A DNA stretch of 64,000 nt from Sinotaia quadrata (taxonomy: Eukaryota > Mollusca > Gastropoda > Architaenioglossa > Viviparidae), in contig CM054178.1 in the NCBI GenBank assembly GCA_028829895.1, forward strand, positions 66,184,335-66,248,334. The letters run 5' to 3'. Shown here in pieces: positions 13,300-26,969 of the stretch. The stretch's first letter is position 1. Each line of letters begins with the position of its first letter. Position numbers and translations under genes: made by a program. The notes below the pieces were generated by a model, which was not told where the DNA came from, ran no database searches, and saw only the letters and a list, made by a program, of their open reading frames with translations.

Positions 13300-14160
13300 A
13301 GTGAAGGACTATCCCCAATGTACTATATATTGAATAAGGGTTTTCCCAACTTGTACTATAAATTAAATAAATGTTTTCCCAAACTTGTCCTAAATGCAGA
13401 ATGAATGTTTGCTCTCACTTGTAGTACGTGCAGAATGAAGGGCTATCCAACTTGAACTAATAGAGAGCTATTCCAGCTTGCATTAATTACAAAATGGAGG
13501 GATGGTTATAATGTATAGTAACTATAGATTAAGAGCTAACCGAACATTTACTAGCAATAGAATGAAGGGCTATCCAAACTTGTACTTTATACAGACTTGA
13601 GAGTTATCTCAATTTGCACCAAATACTGGATAAAGGGCTGGTCACAATTGGTAGTAAATATGGAATGAAGTACTGTCACAATTCCTGCTCAGAAGTTATG
13701 GGAAAGAAGGGCTGACCACAAATTGTATTAAATGAGGAATAAATAACTGACGACATCTTATACTTTATATAGAAAAATGGGATTACCAAGAGGTTACTAA
13801 ATATAGAAAAAAGGGGATGACCAAGAAGTTACTAAACACAGAAAAAAGGGGATAACCAACACGTTACTAAATATAGAAAAAAAGGATGATCAAGATTTTG
13901 AAAAAAATAGAAAAAAGGAATGGCAATGACATATACTAAATACAGAATAAAGGGCTCCTTTCAACTTGTAATGATTACGAAATAAATGGCTATCACAACT
14001 TGTTCCAAATATAGAATAAAGCAGGGCCACAACTTCAGCAAAGTGGGAATTAAATATTAAGGGCTGACTACAAATTGTGCGAAGCAGAGAATAAATTGCT
14101 GACCTCAATTTACATTAAATATTAATAAAAGGTTGGCTGAATCGTGTACTAAATATAGAT
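13300..14160. repeat. Old, strongly diverged tandem array
   Basis: Phrases such as TACTAAATATAGAA, AAAGGGATGACCAA and ATGAAGGGCTATCCAACTTG recur at irregular 35-55 bp intervals over 860 bp. It looks like a decayed minisatellite. Confidence 0.65.
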
Positions 14161-14985
14161 GTAAAACAAATGCAGAAAGAACCAATCACAATATTTACTA
14201 AGCATACAATGAAGAACTGGCCGCACGAACACTTATTTACGCTAAAATGAAAGAAAGAAGAAGAAAAAAGACTGATCAAAGGCAGACGAAAAATCGTAAA
14301 AATAAAATTTAAAAGAGGGGTGGGGGTAACTGATTTCTTCGAAAAATACAGATTTTAACAATAATCTGTTAAATCGATTTACTATGTGGGTTGTTCTCAT
14401 TATATAATGTCACTAAATGTACTACGTGATAAAATATAAATGTACTATACACTCCCTTACCCTCCCGAAGCGTATTGATAATTGATCTACGGGACTTTAT
14501 TCAAACATACCCCTTTTCTTCAAAAGAGCTACCTACATTCTTACTGTGATTAAAATTCCCAAATATTACGTGCGGAAAGATATAACGCCTAGTTTGAGAT
14601 TAATTCAAACAGCAAGCCATCCAGGCTCTACACATGCGCAATGGAGCGGAAACCTACCTGTGTGTGGCGCGTGCCTGTGGTTACAACGTGTTTTCAGAAA
14701 GGGCGGCCAGTGCCCCTAGCGGTTATAGATGTTCACTAGGGGCCATCCTGCCGGGGTACAGCCTCACGAAACAAATAGACAGACAGACATGGAACACACT
14801 TTTACAAACAGCATTAACGCACACAAAAATAACCCAAAAAAACTTTCACAACGTGCATCCATTGCACGCACATACGTATATTAACACAGACGCACGCTTG
14901 TTACCGGATGTTAATCAGTCTCCACACAAATGCAATTGGATAAGCATCATCAAGAATTCACGTATGTCTCTCTTTGGATATATAT
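14160..14985. other. Unique sequence, no gene recognised
   Basis: A 121-codon frame at 14634-14999 has no recognisable domain and its end runs into simple repeat. CATGCGCA occurs at 14633. Confidence 0.4.
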
Positions 14986-14997
14986 ATATATATTTTT

Positions 14998-15191
14998 AAC
15001 CTGATCTATCTATCCATCTATCCATTTATACATCCGTCCGTCCATCCATACGTCAATACATCTCCAACATGTATCTATCTATCTATGCATCCATCCATCC
15101 ATCTATGTCTGTCTGTCTGTCCGTCCGTCCGTCCGTCCATCTATCTATCTATCTATCTATCCATCCATCCATCCATCCATCTATATATCTG

Positions 15192-15248
<57 letters not shown>
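14998..15248. repeat. Compound TCTA/TCCA/TCCG/TCTG tetranucleotide repeat
   Basis: It ends with about 16 pure CTAT units (GATA on the minus strand) at 15184-15248. Open frames rich in SIYLS are repeat artefacts. Confidence 0.96.
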
Positions 15249-15249
15249 T

Positions 15250-16104
<855 letters not shown>

Positions 16105-16376
16105 ACATAAACGTCTCAGCCCACGGATAATCCAAGGTTAAAGACAACAGAATGCCGACCGTGAGGAAAATGGAAAAGAGAAACACTCGAAATACAACCA
16201 GGGCCAGTCTCAAGCCCTGTTTAGGGCTGGGAAATCAAGATGAAATTCCATATTCTATACCCCAGTTCAGTAGAAGTTATAGCAGGTGAAATAAAACAAA
16301 ACATACAGATGTCACCCAAGGGCTGCAAATTAAACTGCAGCAACCAAGAACTAGAAGTCTCATTCGATGAACTGCT

Positions 16377-17010
16377 CACAACAATCTTCCACCTGGGTCA
16401 TTAAGACGGAAGTGTCGGGCAAGATTTGCCTATAACGAAGGCTGGATCCTAAGCCAGGTCCTAAAAGAATACTTTCAAAAAATCGAAGAGTCAAATAAAG
16501 AAGCAGCCAAGAAATTGCCTACCAACACATGTGAAAAGGAGACCAGTACACATTATATGGAAAATACTGCCACACACAAAAGTGTTTAGCTCACAGACAC
16601 AAGTGAGGAAAAAGAAATACAAGCTGCAAATAACCAAACATCAAGTAGCCAACACTAAGACGAGTAAAGTGAAAACCAGGGAAAACATAACCAGACCGAA
16701 AGGGACTGACAGACGTTAATTGATACACTTTCAGAAATCGAAGGCCGCCCTCGAAAATTACACAAGGGTGCCTGCAGCTCCTCCTCCCTCACCCTTATCA
16801 ACAACAACAACACCTACAAAGCGACCAACATTGGAGCAAATAACAGAAGCAAGGACAACACAACAAAAGGAAAAGAAAATGAGGGGCAGGGCGCCTGTTT
16901 GAGTAAAACTGAAAAAACAACACCAACCACCACCACCTAAACAACTACAGTGGCAAAAAAACTGATGGCCACAAACCACCAATGGGATTCTTCAACCACC
17001 CCACTGAGAA
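16377..17010 (+). pseudogene. Decayed coding-like sequence of unknown origin
   Basis: One forward frame reads like ordinary protein for about 70 codons (16377-16586, including FAYNEGWILSQVLKEYFQKI followed by a Lys/Glu-rich stretch) before a TAG at 16587. It continues past several more stops to about 17010 with charged and Thr/Asn-rich segments. The composition (GC near 45%, Lys/Glu/Gln-rich) differs from the AT-rich surroundings. It may be a remnant of a retroelement ORF or of a host gene. I recognise no domain, and chance cannot be excluded. Confidence 0.25.
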
Positions 17011-17030
17011 CGTAATACAAAATATTAACC

Positions 17031-17164
17031 ATGGATTATCTGTACTGTTCCTCCCCCCTCCCCATGGATTATCTGTACTGTTCCTCCCCCCTCCCCATGG
17101 ATTATCTGTACTGTTCCTCCCCCTCCCCATGGATTATCTGTACTTCTCCTCCCCCTCCCCATGC
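17031..17164. repeat. 32/33-bp minisatellite, 4 copies
   Basis: ATGGATTATCTGTACTGTTC followed by CTCCCCC(C)TCCCC, at 17031, 17064, 17097 and 17129. Confidence 0.94.
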
Positions 17165-18105
17165 TCCGTTCGATGCACACCCCAATGGACAACACGAGAA
17201 ATAGAACAACGACCAACTTGGCAACAACACCAGTGAGAAGGACAGGGGATTGAACATCCCAGGCAATACCGCTGGTATAGACCTTGTGTGATACTAGTCT
17301 GAACTCTGTACGATACTCCCACCCAAACTCTCCTCCATCAACACTAAGGACAGTGAACACAACAACAACTGTAAAGACAACACCAACACTAAACCACCAC
17401 CGTAGTAATAGTCCATGAAAAACTGGACTACTAAAGGCCTCCGACGACCAGACAAGGAATGCCACTGACCACCATTCATCGTCAACACTCTTCAACTTTC
17501 CTATCAACACCTCTCCACTCTGTCTAACCCCATCAACAATCCTTCAACAGTGGAACACATCGTGCCAGGCAGCGAAATCGTCCTAGGCCAGAGGCTGCCA
17601 TCACTTTTATCTCATCATCTAATTCTGTCCTTCCACTTCATGTATGGTCAGTGAGGAGCATGACGTAAAACTGAAGGTCACGTAGTGTCACGACGCAGAA
17701 CCTGGAGAAGAAAGTCGACAGGAGTTTTCTCTTGCAAGCCTGTAAGATAAATGGCTGACCTGAGATAAGAATGACACTGACATTTTTTTTTAGCAGAACA
17801 AAAAAGATTACTGGTGAAGACAAACTGGACATTTGGAGAAGGTCAATATGGCTCTGTGTTTTCTCCCTATTTCCAGGTTTTGATAACTTATATTTTGTCC
17901 CACTGTTAAGAAATTAAATTTGTTTGTCCAAGTTTTAAAAGTAGATCTTGTCCCATTATGCTTGTTGTTTGCCTACTGGATGCTGCATTGAATTTCACTT
18001 GTTTGTACTGGCAGATTTCTGCTCAATTTTAAATGTTGTATATTGCTTTTATTATATCTTGTTTTGTCTAGCTTAGTAATGAATTTGCTTAAGATAAATG
18101 TAATG
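17165..18105. other. Unique sequence, no gene recognised
   Basis: The first half keeps the higher GC of the coding-like relic before it and may belong to it. The second half is AT-rich. Confidence 0.45.
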
Positions 18106-18533
18106 TGTGACGCCAACTCCACATAGTTAATGGTGTTAATGGTTATGATTATTATTCTTCATTAATCATCCATAACTAATTACAAGTGATGAGAATTCTC
18201 CTTTATATTATTTATAATTCTCCAGAAGACACCACTCGATTCTCTCACATGGTGGATATGCAGGCTCTGTAAATGTTTTCTTCCTTCTACAACATTTAAA
18301 GACAAAACAAAAATTAACCGTTACACAAATATTTACGTAGGTGGAAAACTTACTAATCAAGAAAATAAACATCTATATTTAGTGAGGGGCTTTCTTCTGC
18401 AACATAAGGTTATCAATGTATAAGAAGATAAATAAATATAACAATAAATTTGTTAAATCAACAATTGAATATACATACAACAAATACAATGAGAAAGATT
18501 ATATATTTGACATCAATATTTTCAGGAAACTAG
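18106..18533 (+). mobile_element. 428-bp dispersed repeat, copy A
   Basis: It starts TGTGACGCCAACTCC and ends near ACATCAATATTTTCAG. It aligns along nearly its whole length with the reverse complement of 31741-32161, with substitutions and small indels. The part at 18410-18530 could once have coded (KSTI..YNKYNEK in this copy, KSTT..YNKYNEK in the other). The family is not recognised. Confidence 0.8.
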
Positions 18534-18574
18534 GTTTCGAACACGTTTTCTGTGAAATAAGAGATAGAGAGAGA

Positions 18575-18636
<62 letters not shown>
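18575..18636. repeat. (GT)n(GA)n microsatellite
   Basis: About 17 GT units followed by about 14 GA units. Confidence 0.96.
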
Positions 18637-19105
18637 ATCTCAATTTACTTAGATATTTAATCTTTATCCCATTCTTGCTTCATTGGCCTGTAGTAATAAA
18701 GAAATAAAGACAATTAGAAAATACGCCAGAAGTGGAAATACGTGTAATCAAATGCATAACCCTTCGATATAGTTTTGAACATATTTTAGTTTTGAATATA
18801 CTCTATTTAATGTATCTAGGTGTTTTGTTTGTATATTGTTATTTTTCTTAAATTCAGGACTACCCAAAGTCTATGCTGCAAATCTTCATTTTACTTTTAT
18901 TAAACGAAACCAGTCAGTACTTTAAATCAGCGTGCAAAATAATGAAATATAAAAGAAAATGTTAGAGTTAGTCATGACATAAAAAATGGTTTAATAAGAT
19001 AAGAGCTGTTTACTGTTGCCTTGATATATCTTTATGACGTAATATTTCTCGTTTTCCTTTCCTCTTCATCACTGCTTGTAGTTATCTCCCCCATCTATCT
19101 CTTTT
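18637..19105. other. AT-rich unique sequence
   Basis: Nothing recognised. Confidence 0.5.
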
Positions 19106-19106
19106 G

Positions 19107-19108
<2 letters not shown>

Positions 19109-19171
<63 letters not shown>

Positions 19172-19202
19172 TTCTTTCCTTGTGGATATATGCTTGCTTT
19201 CT

Positions 19203-19262
<60 letters not shown>
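19109..19262. repeat. (CA)n, then (CT)n(CA)n
   Basis: Two dinucleotide tracts separated by about 30 bp of unique sequence. Confidence 0.96.
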
Positions 19263-19925
19263 ATAAAGACCTACCTATGCACACAAACGCAAGACAACTT
19301 TGCAATGCTATACATTCTCATTGAAATATACATTACGTCTCCCACTATCAATCTCTCTCTGTCTCACACACACACTAACGCACATATTCATACACACATA
19401 AATTATCTTTTCCTCTGTCTGTCTGTCTCTTTCACTCGCTCTTACCCTCCCAACCACCACTTCCTTCGCCTCACTTCTCTCCCTTCAAGCAGTAAAGGGA
19501 CATAACACAGGAAACGCTAAACGAGAGAAGTACTAACCTCCTTCATTCTGCGTCTTGGACCTGAACGAGCAATCGAACATTGGCCAGATTGAGACTCTTC
19601 CACCTGGTGCAGGTGTACCGTCCTAAGAAGTCGATAAGATAGAGGCAGAGCGACGCCGTTTTCCTGGGATGAAGATGACACTGGCGCGATAAGGAACTGG
19701 AGTATACAGGTATCATTGGCCAGCCACTTTTCAAATTAGGTTGATTCGGACAAACATGCAGTACGATAGCTTCTTCATATTCCCCCCTCCCCCCGCCCAT
19801 AAAAGAAAATTGTGTAAAAACTGTTCATTGTGAATTCGTGGCAATCACCCGCAATCTTTTAAGTCTTGAACATCTCGAGGAGTAATTATGATGCCACCAC
19901 TACCGAATGTGCATAATTTTGTTCC
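19263..19925. other. Unique sequence, no gene recognised
   Basis: 19510-19790 is balanced in GC and keeps an 85-codon frame on minus (19543-19800) without a known domain. It could hold an exon, but splice signals are weak. Confidence 0.35.
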
Positions 19926-19928
19926 TAC

Positions 19929-20267
19929 CGCTGTAATACATTAATTATACCACTGTAATACATTAACTATAGCGCTGTAACACATTATGTAATACATTCA
20001 CTATACCGCTGTATTACATTAACTATACAGCTGTATTACATTAACAATACCGCTGTATTACATTAACTATACCGCTGTATTCCATTAACTATACCGCTGT
20101 ATTACATTAACAATACCGCTGTATTACATTAACTATACCGCTGTATTACATTAACAATACCGCTGTATTACATTAACTATACCGCTGTGATACATTAACT
20201 ATACAGCTGTATTACATTAACTATACCGCTGTATTACATTAACTATACCGCTGTAATACATTAACAA
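19929..20267. repeat. 22-bp minisatellite, about 15 copies
   Basis: Unit CTATACCGCTGTATTACATT plus AA. Variants with CAATACC alternate in the centre. Confidence 0.95.
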
Positions 20268-20384
20268 AACCATGGCAAGAGGGCGCAAAGTGTAAAGATA
20301 GACTAAACAAAGAGTAAGTCATCCCCCTTAACCAAATCCTTCGTTTCTTCATCGACAGCTCTGCAAAAAGATCACTGAAACTGC

Positions 20385-20560
20385 AATACACAGAATGCAT
20401 GAAGACTGGACACAGAATGCATGAAAACTGGACACAGAATGCAAGAGGACTGGAAACAAAAATGCATGAAAACTGGACTACGTGCATACAAGAGTGGCGA
20501 AGAGTGCAATATAATTGAAGTAAGGGTGCATGAAGATTGAGCAAAGCGTGCACGAAGATT
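20385..20560. repeat. About 22-bp degenerate repeat
   Basis: Variants of GAATGCATGAAAACTGGACA; copies diverge to the right. Confidence 0.8.
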
Positions 20561-21405
20561 GAAATAAGATAGCTTAGCAAAGAACTCCGGCATTTTGAAT
20601 TCAATGCGAAAGAGCTTATCATAGTGCACTAGTTAACCGGAGCAGGAATACAAAAAGTGCAAACTATCTGGTAGCGGTTATACAGATTACGTTGGTAGGA
20701 CGTATTAAAGTTTTAAGCTGGTAAAACGTATAGATGTAATAAGCAGGTGGTAAGACAATAAGGTATATTAGGCTACAAGGACATGCAGATAGATTATTCC
20801 AGTGGAAAGATTAGGAAGCAGAATACACCAGAAACGTACATGGAACGAATGGATAGGCTGCATTGGTAGAGTGATAAGACGTACGAACATATTGAAGAAA
20901 TAGCTGCTCGAGTAGAATGAGTTAATAGAGAGGAGAACGAGTAGGTAGACTGTACTATTAGGTTGAATAAGGATAAATTAGAGATAGAATGACCCATGAG
21001 GGACATAAGGGTGATTATATTAATAGTCTTACGGATTGAGACAACTGGTAGGATACTGAAAGGATTATGAGTAAGCTGGTAGGAAACTAGAAGGACTTAC
21101 GAGTAAGCTGAAATGGTTATGAGTATTTGGTAAGATTGCACTCGAAAGCGAAAAGCGAATATAAAAGCTGTCTGAAAAAAACAGGAAACTTTTGATAACT
21201 ATATAATGAGGCTGAGATAGGGTCCATTTGTCAATTTTCTTTAAAACCCTAGGCCATCCTGTCTGGTAAGTTACATATTTTCATCTTTCTTTCGATTCAT
21301 GAAGTTTGAAGTCTCGGAATTGTCAATGTCATGCTTACAGCTAGACCTGTTGATTTCCGTTCACCAAGAGATAATATCTTTTGTGATAGTTTCTCGAGCA
21401 ATGTG
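20560..21405. other. Diverged repetitive sequence and unique DNA
   Basis: GGTAGGA/TAAGCTGGTAAGA phrases recur at 20690-21140, suggesting an old array. No gene seen. Confidence 0.45.
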
Positions 21406-21533
21406 TATGTATTATCCAATACTAACTCTAAAACAGTTTGTGCATACATAATTAATTTCTTGAAATATGTATGTATTATCCAATACTAACTCTAAAACAG
21501 TTTGTGCATACATAATTAATTTCTTGAAATAAG
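21406..21533. repeat. 64-bp direct duplication
   Basis: Two identical units beginning TATGTATTATCCAATACTAA at 21406 and 21470. Confidence 0.95.
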
Positions 21534-21879
21534 AGCGATGTTCTCTCTCTCTCAGTATTTTCTTTATTAGACAGGTAACGTCATTTTCAGTTGAAAAATT
21601 ACATTATCAGGTGAGGAATTAAATTATCAGTTGAAAGACTGCATTATCAGGTGAATAATTTCCTTATTAGTCGAATTATTGCATTATTAGATAAAGAATT
21701 TCATTAGAAATAAATTTTATTAGAGACATGCATTTTATTTATATCAAGACAATTTATTTCACTGATATCACTATAAAATGATTAAATTTTGATAATGAAT
21801 TAAATCAAGCAGTCGTAAATATATTTTAAACTTTTACGAATTCTCTCTTTTATTTTTAAGTGGCTAGTGTTTGTGCACC

Positions 21880-22045
21880 GAACATTGATCCATGGATGAA
21901 CTGCATATTGGGCTACGGTATACTGATCCATGGATAAACTTGTATATTGGGCTACGGTATACTGATCCATGGATAAACTGTATATTGGGCTACGGTATAC
22001 TGATCCATGGATAAACTGTGCACTGGCTACGGTATACTGATCCAT
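21880..22045. repeat. About 38-bp repeat, 4 copies
   Basis: TGATCCATGGATAAACTG followed by GGGCTACGGTATAC. A second weak repeat (GTAGAAGACCCAGAG) follows at 22048-22190. Confidence 0.9.
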
Positions 22046-22239
22046 TTGTAGAAGACCCAGAGTCGCTCTGGACCATACACTTTATTTTGTAGAAGAACTA
22101 GAGGCATTCAGAACCTTGTTCTTCATTGTGTAAAAGACCCAGAAGACCCAGAGGCATTTTGGACCGTGCAATTTATTGTGTAGAGACATTCAGAAGCATG
22201 CTTTCGAGGCATACAAGAGTGACTAAAGAGAGAGGCATA

Positions 22240-22421
<182 letters not shown>

Positions 22422-22667
22422 ATCAGAGGCACAATAGAATACCTGTAGAATACCCGTTAACTTAACATTTACATGCCGGATACTCAGAACTGTTTTATAT
22501 TGTGGCCATATATCATGCTGTAGTGCTGTTTGAGCAAAGAAATTATTCAACATTAAAAACGTATTTTAATACTTTCGACACACATAAAAGCTTATTGTTA
22601 CCAAAGCATATTGCATCTTATTCCAGCCATGCAACTGATGAGCTGTGTACATTGAATATATTTTGTC

Positions 22668-22815
22668 CTTACACATAATTATTTCCTAACTGATGAGCAT
22701 TATAAACACATAATTATTTCCTAACTGATGAGCATTATAAACACATAATTATTTCCTAACTGATGAGCATTATAAACACATAATTATTTCCTAACTGATG
22801 AGCAATATGAACACA
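22668..22815. repeat. 35-bp tandem repeat, 4 copies
   Basis: CACATAATTATTTCCTAACT then GATGAGCATTATAAA. Confidence 0.95.
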
Positions 22816-23089
22816 TAATTGTCCACATCTGAATCATACCTAATGCGGAGTCCATAAATGACGATCAATCTATTCCAAAAAACAGTCGCGTCTTAGGCGA
22901 GTTAAATAACTGGTGTGCACTGCTTTAAAAAAGAATCGTAACTTACGAGTGCTATATGAATAGTGTGCACCGTATTTAAAAAAAGAGTCGTGTCGATTGC
23001 CGTGAATGGTGTGAAGTATAATTTAAATTAGCCGTTTCGTATGCTAGGTACATAGCTGGTGAGCACTATAAATGACATCTGGAAACTAA

Positions 23090-23765
23090 GACGTACTTAG
23101 CTCCTGACAATTTTAACCAAACTGTGACGTAGCCATAGCGGTCGCACAACTGCCGTAAGACGTACTTACTCTTAATAATTGTAACCAAACTGTGACGTAG
23201 CCTTAGTGGTCACACAACTGCCGTAAGACGTACTTAGCTCCTGACAATTGTAACCAACTCTGACGTAGCCATAGCGGTCACACAACTGCCGTAAGACGTA
23301 CTTAGCTCCTGACAATTGAAATCAACTCTGACGTAGCCTTAGTGGTCACACAACTGCCGTAAGACGTACTTACTCTTAATAATTTTAACCAAACTGTGAC
23401 GTAGCCATAGCGGTCGCACAACTGCCGTAAGACGTACTTACTCTTAATAATTGTAACCAAACTGTGACGTAGCCTTAGTGGTCACACAACTGCCGTAAGA
23501 CGTACTTAGCTCCTGACAATTGTAACCAACTCTGACGTAGCCATAGCGGTCACACAACTGCCGTAAGACGTACTTAGCTCCTGACAATTGTAACCAACTC
23601 TGACGTAGCCTTAGTGGTCACACAACTGCCGTAAGACGTACTTAGCTCCTGACAATTGTAACCAAACTGTGACGTAGCCATAGAGGTCACACAACTGCCG
23701 AAAGACGAACCTATCCTCTGACAATTGTATCCAAACTCTGACGTAGCAATAGTGGTCGCCTTACA
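23090..23765. repeat. 68-bp minisatellite with higher-order structure, about 10 copies
   Basis: Each unit contains ACTGCCGTAAGACGTACTTA and TGACGTAGCC(A/T)TAG. The variants follow an A-B-C-D-A-B-C-D order: two units with CTCTTAATAATT or AAACTGTGACG, then two with CTCCTGACAATT and CAACTCTGACG, and ATAGCGG alternates with TTAGTGG. The last two units are diverged. Confidence 0.93.
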
Positions 23766-25064
23766 AAAAAAACTCATACATTCGATTGTTTTCAGAAAAT
23801 TTATTGTTTCAAAATTCAGTCCATAGTCCTCGCGGGACATCTTTCAGTTGATTTATCTCATTTGTATTTATTTCCTACAAGGAGCGGGCACAGCCACTGT
23901 TGAACGCGCTGGATACGATATCGCGGGAACACGATTAAAGAAGATATGAAAACATAAGAAGGAAAACATTTATAATCTACAAGCCGCCCATACTATGTTT
24001 TCCAGCCTTCCGATTCTTGTTTTCGCGTAATTCTAGGGTTGACCCCAAGTTCGGGGTGGGTATGTTGTTGTCTGGTTGGTGGGGTTGGGGGGGGGGAATA
24101 TGTATATTTTTGCTCAAGTTTATATGTTTACTATCTTCCTGTCCTCCTGAACATGCTACATTAAGGGGAAAATGACAGAGCGTATGTGTGTTTCGTGGAG
24201 GTGAGGGACTTGGGATTTCTGGAAGTGCAAGGATAAATAACAGAGATGCCAGAAAGAAAAAAAAATGAAGCCGATTGGGGTGAGCAGGGTGGGTGGGATG
24301 TGGAGAGGGTTGCAGGAGCAATGCAAGAGACTAGAGTAAAGAAATATTTCCTGTAGTTCAATAAAGGAATTGTGTCATGAATTAATGAAATATGTACATG
24401 GGACAACTCAGTGATAATTATCAACTAATTAATATTAATATAACATAATTAATGGGGCTAGTGAATATTTCCAATTAATAAAGGGAATAACGGATCGAGA
24501 CAAGTATGCAGGAAAAAATAAAATTAAGTACTTCAGACGAATATATGAGAAATAGACGTACTAAAATATTGTGAGAGTTCAAATAATTTTTTATATGTAA
24601 TTTGAATAATTGAAAGTGATGAATAAACGAAATACCTTTGCGGGATAAAACGTCAGATTATAAAAGTAATTAACTGACCCAGGAAAGCACAACTAAGATA
24701 AAGAACTGACTTTAATGGCTGCAATAATTCTGTGATAAATAGATGGAATAAATGAAATAGGATAATTAAGACAGAAAAAAATAAGATAAAGAAAATCGGG
24801 CCCCAAAATTAAAATAAATATAAACAATACTGAATGGGTTAAAAAAAAATTTAAGCAAACAAATGAGAAATATTCCGGAAAACATTATTTTCCATCGGCG
24901 AAAATTACGCCACTCTTCTATTAATAGACTTGTATTACTTGCATTACTAATCAACAAACAATTAACAAACGTTAAACTACTACTTTTACTACTACTACTA
25001 AAGAAAGACAAGCTGTCTACATATTTTCAACAGCAAAGTATGTAGTGATGGAAGGCATTGTTAT
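23766..25064. other. Unique sequence, no gene recognised
   Basis: A G-rich tract lies at 24081-24097. Open frames of up to 114 codons on minus are proline-rich and low-complexity. Confidence 0.5.
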
Positions 25065-25285
25065 TAGAGTTATGACTTGAAATTTACATAAACTAACTAG
25101 AGTCATGGCTTGAGATAAACAGGCTAACTAAAGTTATGACTTGAAGTGAGCAGACTAACTAGGTTCATGACCTGAAATGTACATAGACTAACTTGAGTTG
25201 ACTTGAAATGTATGTAGACTAACTAGAGTTGTGACTTGAAATGTACAAAGACTAACAAGAGTCGTGACTTGAAATGTACTTAAAC
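25065..25285. repeat. About 31-bp degenerate repeat
   Basis: GACTTGAAATGTACATAGAC followed by TAACTAGAGT variants, about 7 copies. Confidence 0.85.
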
Positions 25286-25321
25286 AAGAAACATTAAAAT
25301 GTATTTAATTTAAAATGATTG

Positions 25322-25372
25322 TATAGATAGATAGACAGACAGATGGATAGATAGATAGATAGACAGACAGAC

Positions 25373-25427
<55 letters not shown>

Positions 25428-25448
25428 AAGATAGATAGATAGATAGAT
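25322..25448. repeat. (GATA)n with GACA interruptions
   Basis: About 30 tetranucleotide units on the plus strand. Confidence 0.97.
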
Positions 25449-25666
25449 TTTCTCTTTGTATTCTTTAATACAACTCTATTAGCTACCAATAAAATGCATT
25501 ATAATATTGTTTGTGTCACAATTTTCTCCAGATCTAAGCATTAAGAAAATAATATAAAAAGGAACTGATTTTGTCTGAAACAAGAATACACATTTTGATA
25601 TTAATTATAATAAAATTTTAATTCAGATAAATACATAAATATAAATAATAATTTTTACTTGCATCT

Positions 25667-25810
25667 GTGATGGAGTAAATTTGCCTATCCCTATTTTAAA
25701 ATTTAATTGTTATATAAAATGTTGGATTGTCAGAGTGACCCGACCTTGGGCATTCCTTATGATGGTATTTAGGCAAGTGTCCAACTTGAAATAAACACCC
25801 GAGTTGAGAA
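25667..25810 (+). mobile_element. 144-bp dispersed repeat, copy 1
   Basis: From TGGAGTAAATTTGCCTATCC through AGTGACCCGACCTTGGGCA to GAGTTGAGAA. It matches 30552-30694 in the same orientation with roughly four fifths identity by eye. The size and compact conserved blocks suit a SINE fragment, but no tRNA-like head or tail was found. Confidence 0.75.
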
Positions 25811-25894
25811 TATTGATTGTAAACTACTACGACTGTTTACTAGAAATAAACTGTTAAGGAAAAGGAGAAGTAACTTTAAAAGAGGTGTGTGTAT

Positions 25895-25976
25895 ATGTGA
25901 ATGTATTGTGTATGTTCGTATGTGTGTATGTGTATGTGTGTGTGTGTGTGTGTGTGTGAGTGAGAGAGAGAGAGAC
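25895..25976. repeat. GT-rich and GA microsatellite
   Basis: Imperfect TATGTGTG, then (GT)n and (GA)n. Confidence 0.9.
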
Positions 25977-25979
25977 ATA

Positions 25980-26960
25980 TATATGCAGGTCTGTTTGTGT
26001 ATATTTGTGAGTGGGAGAGAAAGGAAAGGAAAGAGCGAAAAGTTAGAGATACGGATCAGATTTGTTTATTAATTATTATACAATGTCTGTTTCAAGGGAT
26101 ATGCTTGTTTAAAAATAAATGGGACAAACATTGTTTACACTTAACAGACTAAAATAAAACTATCGTACATTAGAGTACTTTGATTGAAGTTTAAATGAAG
26201 TTTGATTTAAAGTTATACAGTTGTTGGCTTTATAGTCCCTTATCTTAGGGTCGCCTGACGTGTTGTCTAGGGTCCCAAAGAATGTCGTAGCAGACATGCA
26301 CATGGTCCGTGTGTCATTCCGCTCGGCGTTGCTTCATGGCACAGCACTCGTCAAAATTCAACGTCCAAGATAAGGTGCTAGTCTGCCAGTAAAATACATA
26401 AGAGCTAAGAATTTGTCCACCTGTGTTCTCTGACAGAACACTCTTACTTACATGGTTATCATACATTCTAATATCATAAACGAAATACATCAATATAAAA
26501 TTTAGTTAAGGTTAAATGAACAAAGATGTAATATTTAGTTATGCAAGGAAAACCACATACCTTCACAGTAATATATACAGAAGATAGTTTCCTAATGTGT
26601 CAGTAACTGGCTATATGGTAGTAGCTGTTATACAGTATAATTATAGCTTATTAAGGCCAGGAGACAAAATATGTGTCGCCTCAATGGTCAGATTGCATTC
26701 AACTGACGATAATTAGATGATTCTGGTACATTTGTTGCATGTGATTAAACTATGCTCAGATTGGTCTGTTAAAGTTAGTAGCAACTTGGGTATTACTCTA
26801 GCCTGGAGATAAGGGTCAATGTTCTAGAGTTTGGGCTTGCTTGTAGTCTATTTTTAGAGGAGGGTGGGTGGGGTTACATGAGCCATTATGTGACATGCAT
26901 CCATGCTCTTTCTAATGTTTTCATTCCATATGTCTCACTCAGATATCTAAGATTTTTGTC
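25980..26960. other. Unique sequence, no gene recognised
   Basis: 26220-26400 is less AT-rich but without recognisable coding sense. Confidence 0.5.
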
Positions 26961-26969
26961 ATATCACTG

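Noticed and set aside
23090..23765. Regular 68-bp repeats considered as a CRISPR array
   Set aside because: There are no unique spacers: the whole unit repeats, the genome is eukaryotic, and no cas genes are present.
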